Shown here: positions 6,933 through 8,340 of the stretch, one piece after another
Numbering within the stretch: the first letter of the stretch is position 1
Layout of the letters: each line of letters opens with the position of its first letter
From: an uncultured Odoribacter sp.
GTDB taxonomy: Bacteria; Bacteroidota; Bacteroidia; Bacteroidales; Marinifilaceae
Length of the DNA: 8,340 bases
Direction of reading: 5' to 3'
Assembly: GCA_934725835.1 (NCBI GenBank)
Contig: CAKVCR010000118.1
Span: forward strand, 1-8,340
Made by a program: the position numbers and the translations under genes
The notes under the pieces: generated by a model
The model's database searches: none
What the model was told of the DNA's origin: nothing
Seen by the model: only the letters and a program-made list of their open reading frames with translations

Positions 6933-7624
6933 AGACCTTTATCCGTCAGGATATAGCCGTTGTCGGTATGCTTCAGGGTTAAAGAGGGGTCGTCTTTTAG
7001 CAGGGTGCGGACATGGCTTGCATATTTCTTGAGCTCCGGAACTTTGTTCAGACTGGCGCTCCCCCAGATTCCTTGAACGAGATATTCTTGTGCTGCCACT
7101 TGGTTCCTTTTGGCACACAGCAGTTGCAGCATACGTCCGTCGGTTCTCTTGAGCTGCGTCCGGCAGTCGTTTATCGTGAGTATTCTTGTGGCTGCATGGT
7201 AGGTGGTGTATTCCGACAGTCGGAACAGGTGGGATTGCTGGCTGTGCTGTTGAATTTTCTTGCGGATATGGTTCAAGTGGGCAATCAATACTTCCGGCGA
7301 CCGCTCCTTGCAGAGAAACTCATCGGCGCCGGCATCCAGTACGGCAATTTCCTTGACCGGTTCGCTGTGGGTGGTGTATATGATGATATGAATCTGCGAA
7401 TCATGTTCTCTGATAAGTCGTGTCACCTCCAAACCGTCCTTCTCCGGCATGTCGAGGTCCAGCAGCAGAAGATCGGGACAGTTCTCTCTGTATGCATTCC
7501 AGACTTTTGCTCCATCCGTTACTGTAACCACTTCAAAACCTTCTTTTTCAAGGATGTGTTTGGTCAGTTCGGCACAGAGGGTATCGTCTTCGGCGTATAA
7601 TATTTTAATCTTCTGTTCGTTCAT
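6929..7624 (-). CDS. Two-component response regulator, OmpR/PhoB type
   Basis: 231 residues from ATG at 7624. Seen: an N-terminal receiver domain (about 5-124) with beta1 KILYAEDD supplying acidic residues Glu12/Asp13, phosphoacceptor Asp56 in LLLLDLDMPEKDG, switch Thr84 in IIIYTTH, and conserved Lys106 in DEFLCKE. The usual Pro after this Lys is Glu. A Gln/His-rich linker (IQQHSQQSH) leads to a C-terminal winged-helix DNA-binding domain (about 134-231), recognisable from the 'LLCAKRNQVAAQEYLVQGIWG' region (turn and helix), the recognition helix ELKKYASHVRTLLKDD, and the closing wing TDNGYILT. It acts as a transcription regulator phosphorylated by the kinase encoded just upstream, whose stop lies 4 bp before this start; the two are clearly one operon. 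A longer frame exists up to 7726, but it overlaps the kinase gene and adds residues unlike any receiver, so ATG at 7624 is preferred. Target genes cannot be told from the sequence. The last 4 bp overlap the TPR gene. Confidence 0.92.
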   Translation of the reverse strand: MNEQKIKILYAEDDTLCAELTKHILEKEGFEVVTVTDGAKVWNAYRENCPDLLLLDLDMPEKDGLEVTRLIREHDSQIHIIIYTTHSEPVKEIAVLDAGADEFLCKERSPEVLIAHLNHIRKKIQQHSQQSHLFRLSEYTTYHAATRILTINDCRTQLKRTDGRMLQLLCAKRNQVAAQEYLVQGIWGSASLNKVPELKKYASHVRTLLKDDPSLTLKHTDNGYILTDKGL

Positions 7625-7628
7625 ATTG

Positions 7629-8340
7629 TTATTTTCTGTATTTGTGTCGGATATGCGGTTTTTTGTATAGAGTGGCAATGACTGTTGTTCCTTCTCCTTC
7701 CGTGCTTTCGATGCGGATATTGCCACCGTGTGCTTCCAGAACGAGGCGAGCGTAGAACAATCCGAGACCGTGCCCTTTGGTCTTTTTGCTTTTCTGTTCT
7801 TTTCCGCGGTAATAGCGTTCGAAAATATGCTTCAGGTCCTCAGCCGGGATGCCGGGACCGTTGTCCCGTATGCTGATTTGTACTTGTCCGCTGTCCGGTT
7901 CGGAACAGAGGATGCTGATTCGGGTATCGTTGCCGGAATATTTGATTGCATTGTCAATCAGATTTTGGAATACGGCAGCGAGAAAGTGATAATCGCCCGT
8001 AACGGTCGGGTGTTCTGTTTGGAATACAGTCTCGATATGCAACTGTTGGTCTGCTTGTAGATTCCATGCTAATGGCACAGTCAGGTTCTCCAGCATTAGG
8101 TGTAGGTCAACAGATTGTAGGTTGAGTTTGAGACCGCGTTCATCGGTTGATTGCAGCAGCAGTCTGTTGATGGATTGTAGCATTTCGTTGAGTTGTGTCC
8201 GGCTCTGTTCGAATAGCGGGCTGAGGTTCTCCGGCAGTTTATCCTGCAGCAGGTAGCCCATTTTGATTTGGTTTGCAACGGGGTGTTTCAGGTCGTGCAC
8301 CAAATGGTGGATAAACATTTCCCTGTATTCTCCTCTTTTC
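7629..8340 (-). CDS. Sensor histidine kinase, catalytic part (5' end outside window)
   Basis: 236 codons plus stop are visible and the frame stays open to the window edge (KRGEYRE precedes the Met at 8318), so the Met at 8318 is internal. Numbering from that Met: the H-box is LVHDLKHPVAN with phosphoacceptor His8; a dimerisation helix hairpin runs to about 60; the HATPase domain follows with N-box FQNLIDNAIKYSG (Asn119, Asn123), G1 box DNGPGIP (152-158), F-box IFERYYRG (165-172) and G2 box GHGLGLFYA (182-190), ending in GTTVIATLYKK. All ATP-binding and autophosphorylation motifs are intact, so the kinase core should be active. A short basic tail (HIRHKYRK) ends it. The sensing part, any transmembrane segments and the promoter lie beyond 8340. 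It shares an operon with the response regulator 4 bp downstream, its evident partner. Confidence 0.92.
   Translation of the reverse strand, partial: KRGEYREMFIHHLVHDLKHPVANQIKMGYLLQDKLPENLSPLFEQSRTQLNEMLQSINRLLLQSTDERGLKLNLQSVDLHLMLENLTVPLAWNLQADQQLHIETVFQTEHPTVTGDYHFLAAVFQNLIDNAIKYSGNDTRISILCSEPDSGQVQISIRDNGPGIPAEDLKHIFERYYRGKEQKSKKTKGHGLGLFYARLVLEAHGGNIRIESTEGEGTTVIATLYKKPHIRHKYRK

Noticed and set aside
7013..7600. 195-residue open frame on the plus strand
   Set aside because: It lies wholly antisense to the response regulator, whose domains are unmistakable, and shows no family features.
7625..7726. 34-residue N-terminal extension of the response regulator
   Set aside because: It overlaps the end of the kinase gene in another frame, and receiver domains begin right at the KILYAEDD strand.
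1..8340. Searched for CRISPR arrays, IS ends, tRNA or rRNA genes, phage or defence genes
   Set aside because: None seen: no spaced direct repeats, no transposase or integrase motifs, no cloverleaf-like conserved T-loop, and all genes are envelope or regulatory types.

Overview
The window looks like chromosomal DNA from a member of the Bacteroidales, most likely Bacteroides. The basis is threefold. Three sites match the Bacteroides sigma-ABfr -7 consensus TAnnTTTG exactly, two of them with a -33 element 21 bases upstream. Shine-Dalgarno sequences are almost absent. The protein families (DUF4369 lipoprotein, DUF4270 lipoprotein, OMPP1/FadL-like barrel with an NPASY motif) are typical of Bacteroidota. 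There is no IS element, integrase, tRNA, rRNA or CRISPR array, and no sign of recent transfer.

Layout. On the minus strand, positions 1-550 hold the 5' part of a DUF4369 lipoprotein with its own promoter (585-592). Just upstream of that promoter is a strong hairpin terminator (598-635) that ends a two-gene minus-strand operon: a DUF4270 lipoprotein (1907-3247), then an outer-membrane beta-barrel (644-1900), 6 bp apart. Across a 267-bp divergent spacer, a monocistronic six-bladed Kelch propeller lipoprotein (3515-4597) runs on the plus strand and ends at a hairpin plus T-run terminator (4618-4648). A non-coding stretch of about 250 bp follows, with 11-bp periodic repeats and three nested inverted repeats. 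Next comes a clear promoter (4902-4934) and a long secreted TPR protein (4965-6932). The TPR gene is convergent with a two-component system on the minus strand: a histidine kinase whose 5' end is outside the window (7629 to beyond 8340) and an OmpR/PhoB-type response regulator (6929-7624). The stop codons of the TPR gene and the regulator overlap.

How the genes may work together. The left half is an envelope block: two lipoproteins transcribed divergently and an outer-membrane barrel co-transcribed with one of them, which makes a shared surface or outer-membrane assembly plausible but unproven. The right half pairs a periplasmic TPR scaffold with a sensor-regulator operon. The kinase and regulator surely act together; a functional tie to the TPR gene is only inferred from the overlapping 3' ends. 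I did not find a clear-cut new defence or mobile system. The most open items are the DUF4270/barrel/Kelch cluster, the structured spacer at 4695-4840, and the convergent overlap.
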